Origin: Candidatus Hydrogenedentota bacterium
GTDB taxonomy: Bacteria; Hydrogenedentota; Hydrogenedentia; Hydrogenedentales; JAGMZX01
Direction of reading: 5' to 3'
Assembly: GCA_029556545.1 (NCBI GenBank)
Contig: JAKQEQ010000073.1
Coordinates: forward strand, 41,439 to 105,438
Length of the DNA: 64,000 nucleotides
A model generated the notes under the pieces. That model was not told the DNA's origin. It ran no database searches and saw only the letters and a list, made by a program, of their open reading frames with translations. Made by a program: the position numbers and the translations under genes. Shown here piece by piece: positions 7,960 through 16,636 of the stretch (positions are counted from its first letter, which is position 1; each line of letters starts with the position of its first letter).

Positions 7960-9591
7960 TCAATGGTCGCAGACGTTCTCGCCGGTCTGGAGTGTGCCGT
8001 CAAGGTAGGCCCGGACGAGTTGTTCGGGGGTCTCCGAAGGCGCGCCGATGATGACGTGTATGTTGTGTTCCTCGAACAGGTTTCGGGCGCGCGATCCCAT
8101 GCCCCCGGCGATGATCACGTGGGCGCCCTGCTCCGCGAGCCAACGCGGCAACAAGCCGGGCTGGTGTTCGGGAGCATCCACCGTTTCCGTCTTAATAAGC
8201 TGTCCGGTGGAATGGTCCACGTCCACCAGCGCGAACTGCGCGCAATGGCCGAAATGCATGGCCAGTGCTCCGTTGGCAATTGGTACGGCGATACGCATGT
8301 ATTTACTCTCCTCTTCGATGGTTGTCGGGGTCTTGGCGCCCTCAAGCGCGAGAATGGGCTGCATCACGTGTTCAAATGCCTTAGCTGTCTCGGTCTGCGC
8401 ATAGTGATACACATAGGGCGCGCCGGCATCGCAGGCTTCGCCCACCTGGGAGTCCAACGGGATGCGGCCCAGGAAGGGCACGTTCATCTCGTCCGCCATG
8501 CGCTCGCCGCCGCCGACCTTGAAGATGTTGGTGACCTCGCCGCAGTGGGGGCAGACGAATCCGCTCATGTTCTCGATTACCCCCAGCACCGGCAGGCGCA
8601 GTGATCGGCAGAAGCTGATCGATCTGCGGACGTCGGCCACCGAGACGTCCTGCGGCGTGGTCACAATGACCGCGCCGTCCGCGTTCTCGATCAACTGGCA
8701 GACGGATAGCGGTTCGTCACCGGTCCCCGGCGGCGAATCAATCACGAGATAATCCAGGTCGCCCCATTCGCAGTCCTTGAGGAACTGCTTGATGACCCCC
8801 ATTTTCATCGGTCCGCGCCAGATGACGGCGTCGTCGGGGCTGTGGAGGAAGAAGCCAAGCGACAGCACCTTCATGGCGCCGACCTCAATCGGTATTATCG
8901 CGCCGCCTTCACTTAAGACAGCCGCGCCCTCGAGGCGAAGCATTTTCGGGATGCTCGGGCCGTGGATGTCCACGTCCAGCAATCCCACCCGCCGGCCAGC
9001 CAACGAAAGCGATACAGCGAGATTCACCGCGACGGTGCTCTTGCCCACGCCGCCTTTGCCGGAGAGCACGAGAATCTTGTGCGCGATTCGGTCAAGCCGT
9101 TGCGCGAGGATTCGGCGTTCCAGGAAGGCCTCGTCACTTTCATCGTCCCGTCGCGCCGTCGTAGCGGCGTCCTCGGCGGCACAACCCTCGGCCGCACAGG
9201 AATCACACGACGCAGCCCCCCGCCTGTGCAGGTAATCCTGCGCGGCTGCTTGCATGGTATTGGCAGCCAAGAGCGCGCAATGCCAGTGGTCTTCCGGAAA
9301 AGGCTCGAGTTCTTCGAGGATATCCTCTTGCTCCATTTCGAGAGCGGTCTTGATGGACCGACCTACGGCCAGTTCCGTGACCATGCTCCCGCAGGCGCAG
9401 GAAGGGCCGCAACCGGTCGTGGTGAAAGTTGCTTCCTTGACCCAACCCTTCTCGACGCGGAGCCAAATCTCCATCGTATCGCCGCACGGGCCGGTAATTC
9501 GGGCGTGACCATTGGCCTCCGCCAGAGAACCCATGTTCCGTGGGTTCTCGAAGCGCTCGAACGCCCTGTGTGAAATCATATTTGTCGGCAT
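7960..9591 (-). CDS. IscU-Mrp/NBP35-NifX (ORP) triple-domain fusion protein
   Basis: This 543-residue protein joins three iron-sulfur modules. Residues 1-125 match the IscU/NifU scaffold with all three ligand Cys retained (C36 in PCGDTM, C61 in TTGCG, C105 in HWHC) plus extra Cys65 and Cys67. A short Cys-rich linker follows (CDSCAAEGCAAED). Residues about 170-420 are an Mrp/NBP35 P-loop ATPase with the deviant Walker A SGKGGVGKST (177-186), DSPPGTGDEP, and the bridging CPHC (347-350). Residues 432-543 are a NifX/orange-protein domain (MRIAVPIANGALAMHFGHC). Mrp-ORP chimeras are known in Desulfovibrio; the added IscU domain would put scaffold and carrier in one chain. The ATG at 9591 has TTGAGG upstream; a GTG at 9615 is possible. 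Confidence 0.92.
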   Translation of the reverse strand: MPTNMISHRAFERFENPRNMGSLAEANGHARITGPCGDTMEIWLRVEKGWVKEATFTTTGCGPSCACGSMVTELAVGRSIKTALEMEQEDILEELEPFPEDHWHCALLAANTMQAAAQDYLHRRGAASCDSCAAEGCAAEDAATTARRDDESDEAFLERRILAQRLDRIAHKILVLSGKGGVGKSTVAVNLAVSLSLAGRRVGLLDVDIHGPSIPKMLRLEGAAVLSEGGAIIPIEVGAMKVLSLGFFLHSPDDAVIWRGPMKMGVIKQFLKDCEWGDLDYLVIDSPPGTGDEPLSVCQLIENADGAVIVTTPQDVSVADVRRSISFCRSLRLPVLGVIENMSGFVCPHCGEVTNIFKVGGGERMADEMNVPFLGRIPLDSQVGEACDAGAPYVYHYAQTETAKAFEHVMQPILALEGAKTPTTIEEESKYMRIAVPIANGALAMHFGHCAQFALVDVDHSTGQLIKTETVDAPEHQPGLLPRWLAEQGAHVIIAGGMGSRARNLFEEHNIHVIIGAPSETPEQLVRAYLDGTLQTGENVCDH

Positions 9592-9691
9592 TCCCTGATT
9601 CCTCAAACCAATCACACCAATACCGATGGCGCCGCAAACAAGCGGACGCCAAACTCGTGGTCTATGCTGTCTCGTTTCTCCACGTTATTCC

Positions 9692-10729
9692 TTATGGCGC
9701 TTCGCGATTCGCCTTGGGCTTATCCAGTTGCATCAATGCCGAGACTGCGGCCCAGACGTTTCTGATATCGTCCGCGACACCGTTGTTCGAGTATTCAAGA
9801 ACGCTCTTGCCCGCGACTTGCGCGGCCGTGACAGCCCGGTCATATCGAATTCTGCCGACGGGTGTTGCGTCTAAGGTCACCGCGGCGGCCTCGATGGCGT
9901 CGGTCATATCGGGATTCAGGTCCCACTTGTTCACGCCTACCACGGCGGGAATGCGGAAGTGGCGCGCGAGTTCGGCGACGCGCTGCAAGTCGTGCTGACC
10001 GCTGAGCGTGGGTTCCGTTACGATGAGGACCAGTGACGCGCCCGTAAGACTGGCGATAACGGGACAGCCGATTCCCGGCGGTCCGTCAACGAGGATGAAC
10101 TCCTTGTTCTGGTCTTGAGCAAGCTGTCGTGCCTGTTGCCGGACAAGACTCACGAGTTTTCCTGAGTTGTCGGCGGCAATACCGAGGCGGGCGTGCACCA
10201 TGGGGCCGTGGCGCGTGTCGGAGATAAACCACTCCCCTGAGACCCGTTCCGGAAAACTGATGGCCTTCACCGGGCAGATGTCCACGCAGACGCCGCATCC
10301 CTCACACGAAATAGGATCAACGACAAAGGCTGTCTTGCGCGCTTCGCCGGACGCCTCCCTCATGGCGTTAATCATGTCAAGCGACCGGAGCGGACATGAC
10401 CGCACGCACACGTCGCAATCGTTGCAGGCGTGAATCCCGGCGCCAAACATCCATGCCAGGTCCGCGTTCGACACGGTCCTTATCGCGTCAAATCGGCAGT
10501 TCACCAGACACGCGCCGCATCCAATGCAGGCGTCTTGCCGGATCACGGCTTCGTGCCCGCTGCGAAACTCATTACGCGACCGAATCTCGGGTTGCAGCAC
10601 CAAATGAAGGTCCGCGGCATCCACGTCGCAGTCCGCCAAGACCTTTGAGGGCGTCAGTGCTGCGAACGCGGCGACGATGCTCGTCTTGCCCGTCCCCCCT
10701 TTACCGCTGACAACGACCAGTTCCTTCAT
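9692..10729 (-). CDS. MinD-like ATPase with ferredoxin insert carrying three 4Fe-4S motifs
   Basis: This 345-residue MinD-superfamily ATPase has the deviant Walker A SGKGGTGKTS (8-17) and the switch motif DGPPGIGCPV. A ferredoxin insert sits between them. Three CX2CX2CX3C sets are visible: C68-71-74-78, C102-105-108-112 and C142-145-148-152. The usual relatives (Orp3/Orp4-type proteins) have two, so the middle set lies in an additional segment of about 45 residues. ATG overlaps the upstream radical SAM stop by four bases, showing translational coupling. Such proteins are thought to load or move iron-sulfur or metal clusters in the ORP system; the exact role here is inference. Confidence 0.9.
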   Translation of the reverse strand: MKELVVVSGKGGTGKTSIVAAFAALTPSKVLADCDVDAADLHLVLQPEIRSRNEFRSGHEAVIRQDACIGCGACLVNCRFDAIRTVSNADLAWMFGAGIHACNDCDVCVRSCPLRSLDMINAMREASGEARKTAFVVDPISCEGCGVCVDICPVKAISFPERVSGEWFISDTRHGPMVHARLGIAADNSGKLVSLVRQQARQLAQDQNKEFILVDGPPGIGCPVIASLTGASLVLIVTEPTLSGQHDLQRVAELARHFRIPAVVGVNKWDLNPDMTDAIEAAAVTLDATPVGRIRYDRAVTAAQVAGKSVLEYSNNGVADDIRNVWAAVSALMQLDKPKANREAP

Positions 10730-11706
10730 TCGACTGCTTCCTCATCCGCGCCATGAGCGGCCGCAAAAAAAGCGACGCCCCCGAGACGCTTCTCAACGAC
10801 GGCGTTTTCCTCCAGCAAACGTTGCAGGAGCTTCGATACTTCAACGGCCCGTAACCCGAGGGCCACAGCAATCTCGCTGACCGGGCAGGGTCGCCGCTTG
10901 AGCAATTCCAGGATCGGCCCCGCGGTGGGATAGGCGTCCAGTTCCTCGGGCACGCCGCTGTAGTCCGCGATGACCTCCGCGCGGGGGCTGAACAACGCGG
11001 CCAGCGTTTCCAGGCGGGCGCGGGAAACCGGCACGGCAAAGGATTCCGCGGGCGGCCGCGCCACCGTGTTTAGTTGAACACGATCAGGGCGACTATGCCA
11101 GACCTGATCGGCGATTTCCCTAACTTCCGATTCCTCGGCGTTAATGCCTTCCATGAGCATTACCTCGAGCCAGATCGCATTGCGGAACGAGTCCCGAAAT
11201 GCACTGAGCCCGTCGAGCATTTGTTCGAACGGCAATCCGGGCGCCGGCCGATTGATGCGTTCATACAATCGGGCATTGCCCGCGTCCAGCGAGGGCAAGA
11301 CGAGATCGGCGTCGCGCAGGGCTTCTCGAACTTCGGCGTCCCAGAGAAGCGAACCGTTTGTGAGGACGGCCAGCGGGGCGTTTGTCCGTATCTTCACGCC
11401 CTCCACGATATCGCCGAGGCGCGCGTGCAGTGTGGGCTCGCCCGCGCCGGACAGCGTGACGTAGTCGGGCGCGGGGCGCGAGGACAAGAAGTGATCGAGC
11501 TCGGCGAGTATCTCAGAAACGGGAACATATTCCTCTCGACGCGTCGTATGTCTTGTGGTCCGCCCCTGCTCGCAATACACACAGTTGTAGGTGCACGTCT
11601 TGAACGGCAGCATATCGACGCCCAATGACCGTCCCAGGCGCCGCGACAGCACGGGGCCGAAGAGGCGTCGGTATTTCGGTGTCACGTTCTGCGCGGGCTG
11701 TGTCAT
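10726..11706 (-). CDS. COG0731-type radical SAM protein with C-terminal helical domain
   Basis: This 326-residue radical SAM protein has CX3CX2C at residues 38-45 (KTCTYNCVYCEQG) preceded by the family segment FGPVLSRRLGRSLGVD. The glycine-rich SAM region is LSGAGEPTLH. The last 75 residues look like a winged-helix/ArsR-like helical domain (PCPVSEIAVALGLRAVEVSK). Relatives are annotated as wyosine-type or general iron-sulfur oxidoreductases with unknown substrate. Four-base ATGA overlaps at both ends couple it to the two MinD-like ATPase genes, so a job in the same process is very likely. Confidence 0.9.
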   Translation of the reverse strand: MTQPAQNVTPKYRRLFGPVLSRRLGRSLGVDMLPFKTCTYNCVYCEQGRTTRHTTRREEYVPVSEILAELDHFLSSRPAPDYVTLSGAGEPTLHARLGDIVEGVKIRTNAPLAVLTNGSLLWDAEVREALRDADLVLPSLDAGNARLYERINRPAPGLPFEQMLDGLSAFRDSFRNAIWLEVMLMEGINAEESEVREIADQVWHSRPDRVQLNTVARPPAESFAVPVSRARLETLAALFSPRAEVIADYSGVPEELDAYPTAGPILELLKRRPCPVSEIAVALGLRAVEVSKLLQRLLEENAVVEKRLGGVAFFAAAHGADEEAVE

Positions 11707-12578
11707 GTGGCGCTCTGGACTCCGTTGGGGGCTGAGAGCAGATCGCGAATCCGCAGATCCAGTTGAAGGAAGAAAGGGCGCACATCCGGAAGGGATTCCA
11801 CGGCCATGCAGCCGCGAGAATAGGCCTCCGCGATACGCCGGTCATCGGGAATCTCGATCAGAATCGGGATTTCCTCGCGTTGGCAGTAGTCGGTTACGCG
11901 GTCATCGCCAATATCGCAACGGTTGACCACGACGCCAAACGGGATGCCGATCTGCCGAACCGTGTCCACGGCAAGCGTCAGGTCGTGCAGGCCGAAGGGG
12001 GTCGGCTCGGTGACCAAAACGACAAAGTCGCTGTCTTTGACGGCGGCAATCACGGGACACGAGGTTCCAGGCGGGGCATCGAGAATTACGGTGCCTTCGG
12101 ACGGAGATGCGGCCTTGGCCGCGCGAATGAGCGGGGGCGACATTGCCACGCCGATCTTCAAGCGTCCCTGAACGAAGCAGATATCGTTTGCGCGGCCTGT
12201 CTCGACCACGCCGATTTCGTGGTCGCATTCCGATATCGCATGTTCCGGACATGCCAGCATGCACCCGCCGCAACCGTGGCACAGTTCCGTAAACACGAGC
12301 ACTCTGCCTTTCACGCAGGCCAGCGCGTTATAACGGCACGCGGTTACGCATCGTGCGCAGCCGGTACATTTCTCTTTGTCCACTATGGGAACCGGAATGG
12401 CGACGCTGTTCGCGGCGGTGATGGCGGGCTTCAAGAATATATGGCCGTTCGGCTCTTCAACGTCGCAATCGACGTAGGCAACAGGGCCCTCCATGACCGC
12501 CGCGAGGTTCACGGCAATTGTGGTTTTTCCCGTGCCGCCTTTACCGGAGGCAATGGCAATGATTCGTCGTTCACGCAT
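11703..12578 (-). CDS. MinD-like ATPase with two 4Fe-4S motifs
   Basis: This 291-residue protein is the second MinD-superfamily ATPase of the cluster. The deviant Walker A is SGKGGTGKTT (11-20), and the ferredoxin insert carries C71-74-77-81 and C100-103-106-110. The switch region reads ILDAPPGTSCPV. It has the standard two-cluster layout, unlike its neighbour at 9692, so the two may form a heterodimer as proposed for ORP complexes. ATG at 12578 is chosen for its AGGA site 9 bases upstream; it overlaps the methyltransferase end by 8 bases. The open frame reaches 12623, but the extra residues lie inside the methyltransferase gene. Confidence 0.9.
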   Translation of the reverse strand: MRERRIIAIASGKGGTGKTTIAVNLAAVMEGPVAYVDCDVEEPNGHIFLKPAITAANSVAIPVPIVDKEKCTGCARCVTACRYNALACVKGRVLVFTELCHGCGGCMLACPEHAISECDHEIGVVETGRANDICFVQGRLKIGVAMSPPLIRAAKAASPSEGTVILDAPPGTSCPVIAAVKDSDFVVLVTEPTPFGLHDLTLAVDTVRQIGIPFGVVVNRCDIGDDRVTDYCQREEIPILIEIPDDRRIAEAYSRGCMAVESLPDVRPFFLQLDLRIRDLLSAPNGVQSAT

Positions 12579-13233
12579 GGACTGATTTCCTGAAGCAATG
12601 GATGCCTGCAAAACGAAAACCAAATCGAGTAAACACGAATAGACCGGTGGAAGCGACCGCGGCGTGGATGTCCGCTCTGCTCATGTGATGATCGCTGACC
12701 GTAAGCAGACCGCGTGGTCCGGTCAGACGATATATTTCGGCAAGTACGCTCGCAGGGTCCGGCAGTTCGTGTAGAACGTCATAGACTATGGCCACGTCGA
12801 CAGTGCCGGGCGGGATGTGGTCCAAGTCGGTCGCCATGAGCGTTGTGATATTTGTGAATTTCTTTCTTGTCATTGTGTGGCGAACGGCGGCCAAGGCAAG
12901 CGGATTCACGTCGATCGCGAAAACTCGGCCCTCCGGTCCCACTATCTCGGCCGCCGCGATGGAGAACGCGCCGGGGCCGCAACCGAAGTCCAGTACCGTC
13001 TGGCTTGGCGTCAGACCGACCTCGTGAAGGATGGCCAAAGGCGGCTGGAACAGGTCTCGGATACGAAAGCCGAGCGCCATGAGCGAGAATGAAAGTCGAC
13101 CTTGAGGGGCCGCATGCGTCCGGTGATTCCGCTGCCGCCTGATCCTCCGGGCCCTATTTGTGGAACCATTTCCGCGTGCGTTGTTCTCGTTTTCAAGGCG
13201 CGGAACGCGCGTGCTGGGCCTTATTTCATTCAT
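12571..13233 (-). CDS. Class I SAM-dependent methyltransferase
   Basis: The conserved core begins at SLMALGFRIRDLFQPP and contains motif I (VLDFGCGPGAFSIAAAE), the acidic loop (VFAIDVNPLAL) and the post-motif VAIVYDVLHELPDPA. This fits a small-molecule or protein methyltransferase of about 160 core residues. ATG at 13233 has GGAGG 9 bases upstream and gives 220 residues, but the first 55 residues are Arg/Asn-rich and not conserved-looking. A start nearer the core, or an N-terminal frameshift, cannot be excluded. Methyltransferases of this kind occur in ORP-type clusters; the substrate is unknown. Confidence 0.82.
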   Translation of the reverse strand: MNEIRPSTRVPRLENENNARGNGSTNRARRIRRQRNHRTHAAPQGRLSFSLMALGFRIRDLFQPPLAILHEVGLTPSQTVLDFGCGPGAFSIAAAEIVGPEGRVFAIDVNPLALAAVRHTMTRKKFTNITTLMATDLDHIPPGTVDVAIVYDVLHELPDPASVLAEIYRLTGPRGLLTVSDHHMSRADIHAAVASTGLFVFTRFGFRFAGIHCFRKSVHA

Positions 13234-13298
13234 GCTTGAGCGCCTCCACGCATACTTGAGGTTAAGAATATCGCCATTTGCGGACCGTGGCCTTTCAC

Positions 13299-15326
13299 CT
13301 AGACGCGCTTGTCGAGCAGTGAGACGCCCTCGAAATCCGAAGGGACGTCCGCCCCGAGATACGCAAGTGTAGTGACTCCTATGTCGATTATCGCCGGACC
13401 CTCGACCAATGGGCTGTTTGAGAAGAGTATCCCCGGTGTCCCGGCGACATCCGAAGCGGCGTGGTCGCCGCTCCACTTGTCGTCGTTCAACGAAATGACT
13501 TCCGCGGGCGCGGCTCCCGCGGCGGAGGTCTTATCCGTCTGATACCCTTCCGCGTAACCTAACTGGAGGTCCGGCGCGTCGTGAGCCGCGTCGCCGCGAT
13601 AGGCTTCCTCTCGCGTGTAGACTGCGCGGAAAATTCGCACATTGGACTCCTTATCCGTGGCCGCCAGGAGCCTGTCGCGGATTTCCGCTCTCAGGGCGGG
13701 CGCGTCTTCCGGAGAAACGGCGCCTTGTCCTTCACGTCCCTTGATGTTGAGGTAAATGCTTCCCAGTCCGAGGCCGTAGGCCCTGGTCCGGGACCAGTCG
13801 TATTCCGTGAGATACTTGGCGTCGGTGAATGACGTCTCCGCATCGTTCCGGCCCTTCACCGCGAGATAACCGTTGCGTATGAGCCAGGTGTTGACGCTGA
13901 AGCCCTTGCGGAAACTATGGAATCCGTGATCGGAAAGCACCATAAGCAAGTCGTCTTCATTAAGCGCCTCCATTACCTTTCCGACCGCGGCGTCCATCCG
14001 TGCGTAAGTGTCTTCGAGGGCTCTTTGAAAGGCTTTAGCGCTCTTCTCGCTGTAGGTTGGATGGCTAACGTCGCGAAAACGCCAGAACATGTGCGCGATG
14101 CGGTCGGTGCTTGTCCAGCCGCCAATAAGCAGATCGAAATCGCCGGAGCCCAACTCATCCAGGATGAGTTTGTCCTGCCAATCCATGGTCGCCCACGCCT
14201 CTTCCAGGAAGAGGGCTTCATCAAGTTCCCCCTGTTGCAGCGCCTTCGTGTCATCCGTCCAGCCGATGGTCTTGAACAACCCGAAGCGGTCCGCCAGTTG
14301 GCCCGCATACTCTTCCGGCGCGCTGATGGGCAGATGCGGCTCTTTGGGGTGCATTTGAAGGCACGTCATGTACAGCCGTACGCGGGCGCCGGCCTCGAGG
14401 ACGTGAACGCGGCTGATGGCGCGCACCGCAAACTTCGGGGTTACGGGGAAAGTCCACTCGATCCAGTCCGACCATGCATGCTCCGAGAGACTGACAGTCT
14501 TGCCCTGGATTCCCAGCGTGATTGCGTGTTGTCCCCGGTCGACAACGACAGTCATGGGTACTTCCACCGATCGTCTTTCGCGGGGATGGCGAAGACCGGG
14601 CACTTGCACCTCCGCTTTGTTCCCCTCGAACTTGAGCGGCAGTCGCATGCCCCCTGGAAGCTGTTCGGTCTCTGAGAAGGCGTCCGAAAACGCGAGAAAA
14701 GTGCTCTGCGTGCCGCGAATATCGGGGACGTCCAGCCCGCAGAGCATCAGGCTTTCCGCGAGCGGCTCCGGCGGGTAGGCATAGGGAACATTCAACAGCT
14801 TGCACCGCACGCCCTGGCGGTTGGCCACTCTCCAGAATGTCTCGCCTTTCCGGTAGTTTACATACTCGGCGGGTCGCAACAGGCTTCCGTCCGGAGCGAG
14901 TTCGGGGCTCCGCATCGCGCCGAAGCCAAGCCCCGGAATGTAGGTCTCCGGGTTCCGCCGAAGGAAATCATAGATGCCATGATTCCCCGGCCGCTTGCAC
15001 GTGGCGAAAGAAGACCATGCCGTCGGCGACTGCGGAGGATTGCTGGACAGCAATCGCCGGTAGTTGCCTGCGGCCCGCAGGGCACGCAGGTTCGGCAGTT
15101 CGCCTGCCCTGAGCATGTCGTCAATGATCGTGGGTTCGACGCCGTCGAAACCTAAGATCACCACGCGCCCACGCTTGGCCTTCTCGTGAATACCCGAGAC
15201 GGCCGCAAAGACCCGTTGATGCTTCTTGACGCCGCCCGAACCGAGCGCCCACGGAGCGAGCGCCGAAGAAGTTCGCGCAAGAAATGACCGGCGGGTAATT
15301 TTGGCGGTAGGCTGGCCGCGTTTCAT
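13299..15326 (-). CDS. Tat-exported alkaline-phosphatase-superfamily (type I phosphodiesterase-like) protein
   Basis: This 675-residue protein starts with a twin-arginine signal (ITRRSFLARTSSALAPWALG) and then shows the AP-superfamily metal sites: VVILGFDGVEPTIIDDML near residue 55, the mid-protein GGWTSTDRIAHMFWRF and the late LSDHGFHSFRKGF. It should act outside the cytoplasm as a phosphodiesterase, phosphatase or nucleotide pyrophosphatase; the substrate is unknown. The position of the nucleophile, usually Thr or Ser after the first Asp site, is not clear to me. Its ATG overlaps the stop of the ORP-domain gene by four bases. That ties an exported hydrolase to an otherwise cytoplasmic iron-sulfur operon. 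Confidence 0.88.
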   Translation of the reverse strand: MKRGQPTAKITRRSFLARTSSALAPWALGSGGVKKHQRVFAAVSGIHEKAKRGRVVILGFDGVEPTIIDDMLRAGELPNLRALRAAGNYRRLLSSNPPQSPTAWSSFATCKRPGNHGIYDFLRRNPETYIPGLGFGAMRSPELAPDGSLLRPAEYVNYRKGETFWRVANRQGVRCKLLNVPYAYPPEPLAESLMLCGLDVPDIRGTQSTFLAFSDAFSETEQLPGGMRLPLKFEGNKAEVQVPGLRHPRERRSVEVPMTVVVDRGQHAITLGIQGKTVSLSEHAWSDWIEWTFPVTPKFAVRAISRVHVLEAGARVRLYMTCLQMHPKEPHLPISAPEEYAGQLADRFGLFKTIGWTDDTKALQQGELDEALFLEEAWATMDWQDKLILDELGSGDFDLLIGGWTSTDRIAHMFWRFRDVSHPTYSEKSAKAFQRALEDTYARMDAAVGKVMEALNEDDLLMVLSDHGFHSFRKGFSVNTWLIRNGYLAVKGRNDAETSFTDAKYLTEYDWSRTRAYGLGLGSIYLNIKGREGQGAVSPEDAPALRAEIRDRLLAATDKESNVRIFRAVYTREEAYRGDAAHDAPDLQLGYAEGYQTDKTSAAGAAPAEVISLNDDKWSGDHAASDVAGTPGILFSNSPLVEGPAIIDIGVTTLAYLGADVPSDFEGVSLLDKRV

Positions 15327-15685
15327 GTCCAGTGTCCCGCGACATTGGGTGCGTCCGTCGGAGTCAAGGCGCCCGACTTGAAAGCTTCGATCGCTTCCGA
15401 AACCGTGCCTTGCGCGCCGACCATGACTTTGATGCCAGCGGAAGCCAGCGTCCTGAACGCATTCGGGCCGCAGTGCCCGGTGATCAGCGCTTCCGCGCCC
15501 AGGCGCGATACGGTGTCGGCGGCCTGAATGCCCGCGCCTTGGGCGGCGTTCAGGTTCTGGACATTGTCATGCGCCGACCACGCGCCCGTCTCCGTATCCA
15601 CAACGATGAGATAGGCCGCGCGTCCGAATCGCGGGTCCACTTGCGCGTCAAGGGATTGGCCCGACGCCGTAACGACTACTTTCAT
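15323..15685 (-). CDS. Orange-protein-like NifX/NifB-family protein
   Basis: This 120-residue protein is a single dinitrogenase iron-molybdenum-cofactor (NifX) domain. It contains VDPRFGRAAYLIVVDTETG, the helical NLNAAQGAGIQAADTVSR and GAEALITGHCGPNAFRTL. This is the pattern of ORP and related proteins such as the archaeal MTH1175 type. ORP binds a mixed molybdenum-copper sulfide cluster in Desulfovibrio; whether this one does is not shown. Only one Cys is visible, in the GHCG loop. A GGAGG site precedes the ATG. The following gene overlaps it by four bases. Confidence 0.9.
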   Translation of the reverse strand: MKVVVTASGQSLDAQVDPRFGRAAYLIVVDTETGAWSAHDNVQNLNAAQGAGIQAADTVSRLGAEALITGHCGPNAFRTLASAGIKVMVGAQGTVSEAIEAFKSGALTPTDAPNVAGHWT

Positions 15686-15957
15686 GTTTGCCTCCAGTAC
15701 CGCGAAGTTCTTGCGGCTAAACCTGTTCAGACAGTCGCGGCGCTGTCCGACGCTCGCGCGGTCTCCGAACTGATCCGAATGAACATCACGCCAAGAAGTC
15801 GCGTTGCGTGTTATCTGGGCTATTCTTGCGTGAGACAGCCCCTATCTGTGCGGACACTTCTTCAGCACCATGAACCAGTCAAGGACCTTGGTGCCCGCGC
15901 CTGGCTGCTCGACCCGTTCCTTGGCCGTTCCACAGGAACCTGGCGACGGGCCGCTCA
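15686..15957 (-). other. Intergenic region between ORP and DUF5320 genes
   Basis: This 272-base gap within the minus-strand cluster has no convincing gene. An open frame crossing it (15842-16156) overlaps the DUF5320 gene in another frame and its C-terminus is unremarkable. A second promoter for the ORP gene could lie here; I found no good sigma-54 or sigma-70 match. Confidence 0.4.
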
Positions 15958-16320
15958 CTATTTCTCGGTGTCGGCGCCGGCCGCCAGCGTGTCCAGGCGC
16001 TGCCGGATCACGTCGAGTTGCTGCTGAAGCATCTCCGCTTGGCGCTGCAAGAGGACGCGCTCGGCCTCGCCCGGCGACGCGACGGGAACGGTCGCCGCGC
16101 CCCAACCAAAGCGCATCCAACCGGGCAGGCCGGTAGCGTAATACCAATGCCGCCACCCGCGGCCGCCGCCACCGCCGCCGCGCCCAAATCCGCGTCCCCA
16201 GAAACCTCGACCTGGGACCGGATTGGCATATCCCGGCATGTCAAACCCGGCACAACGCCCCGCGCCGCGCCCCGTCATGGGTCCCGCTCCGAGCGGGCCT
16301 GTTCTATCTCCGCCTGGCAT
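15958..16320 (-). CDS. DUF5320 family Gly/Arg/Trp-rich protein
   Basis: This 120-residue protein has the full DUF5320 pattern. The N-terminus is MPGGDRTGPLGAGPMTGRGA, followed by RCAGFDMPGYANP, a Gly/Arg-rich stretch, and the WRHWYYATGLPGWMRFG segment. The C-terminus is a coiled coil (LLQRQAEMLQQQLDVIRQRL). DUF5320 proteins are regularly encoded with NifX/ORP and Mrp genes, but their role is unknown. GGGAGA lies upstream of the ATG. The gene is 64 bases after the zinc-ribbon gene and in the same orientation. Confidence 0.9.
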   Translation of the reverse strand: MPGGDRTGPLGAGPMTGRGAGRCAGFDMPGYANPVPGRGFWGRGFGRGGGGGGRGWRHWYYATGLPGWMRFGWGAATVPVASPGEAERVLLQRQAEMLQQQLDVIRQRLDTLAAGADTEK

Positions 16321-16384
16321 TTCATGTCTCCCTTATTCACGGGCCTCGCCCGTTTGCTGGATACCGCAATACAAACGCCTGGGG

Positions 16385-16636
16385 TCAACCACGGCGCATG
16401 GCCACGCCGCACGTGGGACAGGTGACTTGAGCGCACGGCACACCGCGCTCGTGCGGTTGCGAATGACCGCATTGCGGACAGACGCATACCCCGCCAAGTC
16501 CCGCCGCATTTCCGCCTTGCCGTCCTTGCCCGCCACCTGCTTGGCCTCCGCGCCCGCGGCCTTGTCCCTGCCCGCCGCCGACGCCGCCGCTACCGCCAGC
16601 ACGCCCGCCGCCTTTTCCTTTTCCGAATCCAAACAT
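16385..16636 (-). CDS. Small Gly-rich zinc-ribbon protein
   Basis: This 83-residue protein consists of a very Gly/Gln/Arg-rich N-terminal half (MFGFGKGKGGGRAGG onward) and a C-terminal zinc ribbon. The Cys pairs are CPQC and CPTC with a conserved-looking GVPC between them. Its start overlaps the NifX stop as TAATG, and a GGAG site lies within the end of that gene, so the two are translated together. Similar ribbons occur beside NifX genes in anaerobes. I know of no assigned function; a metal- or nucleic-acid-binding role is inference. The overlapping 99-residue open frame (16333-16632) lacks these features. Confidence 0.8.
   Translation of the reverse strand: MFGFGKGKGGGRAGGSGGVGGGQGQGRGRGGQAGGGQGRQGGNAAGLGGVCVCPQCGHSQPHERGVPCAQVTCPTCGVAMRRG

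Noticed and set aside
16333..16632. 99-codon frame overlapping the zinc-ribbon gene
   Set aside because: No ribosome site or family; the alternative frame has a conserved zinc ribbon and TAATG coupling.
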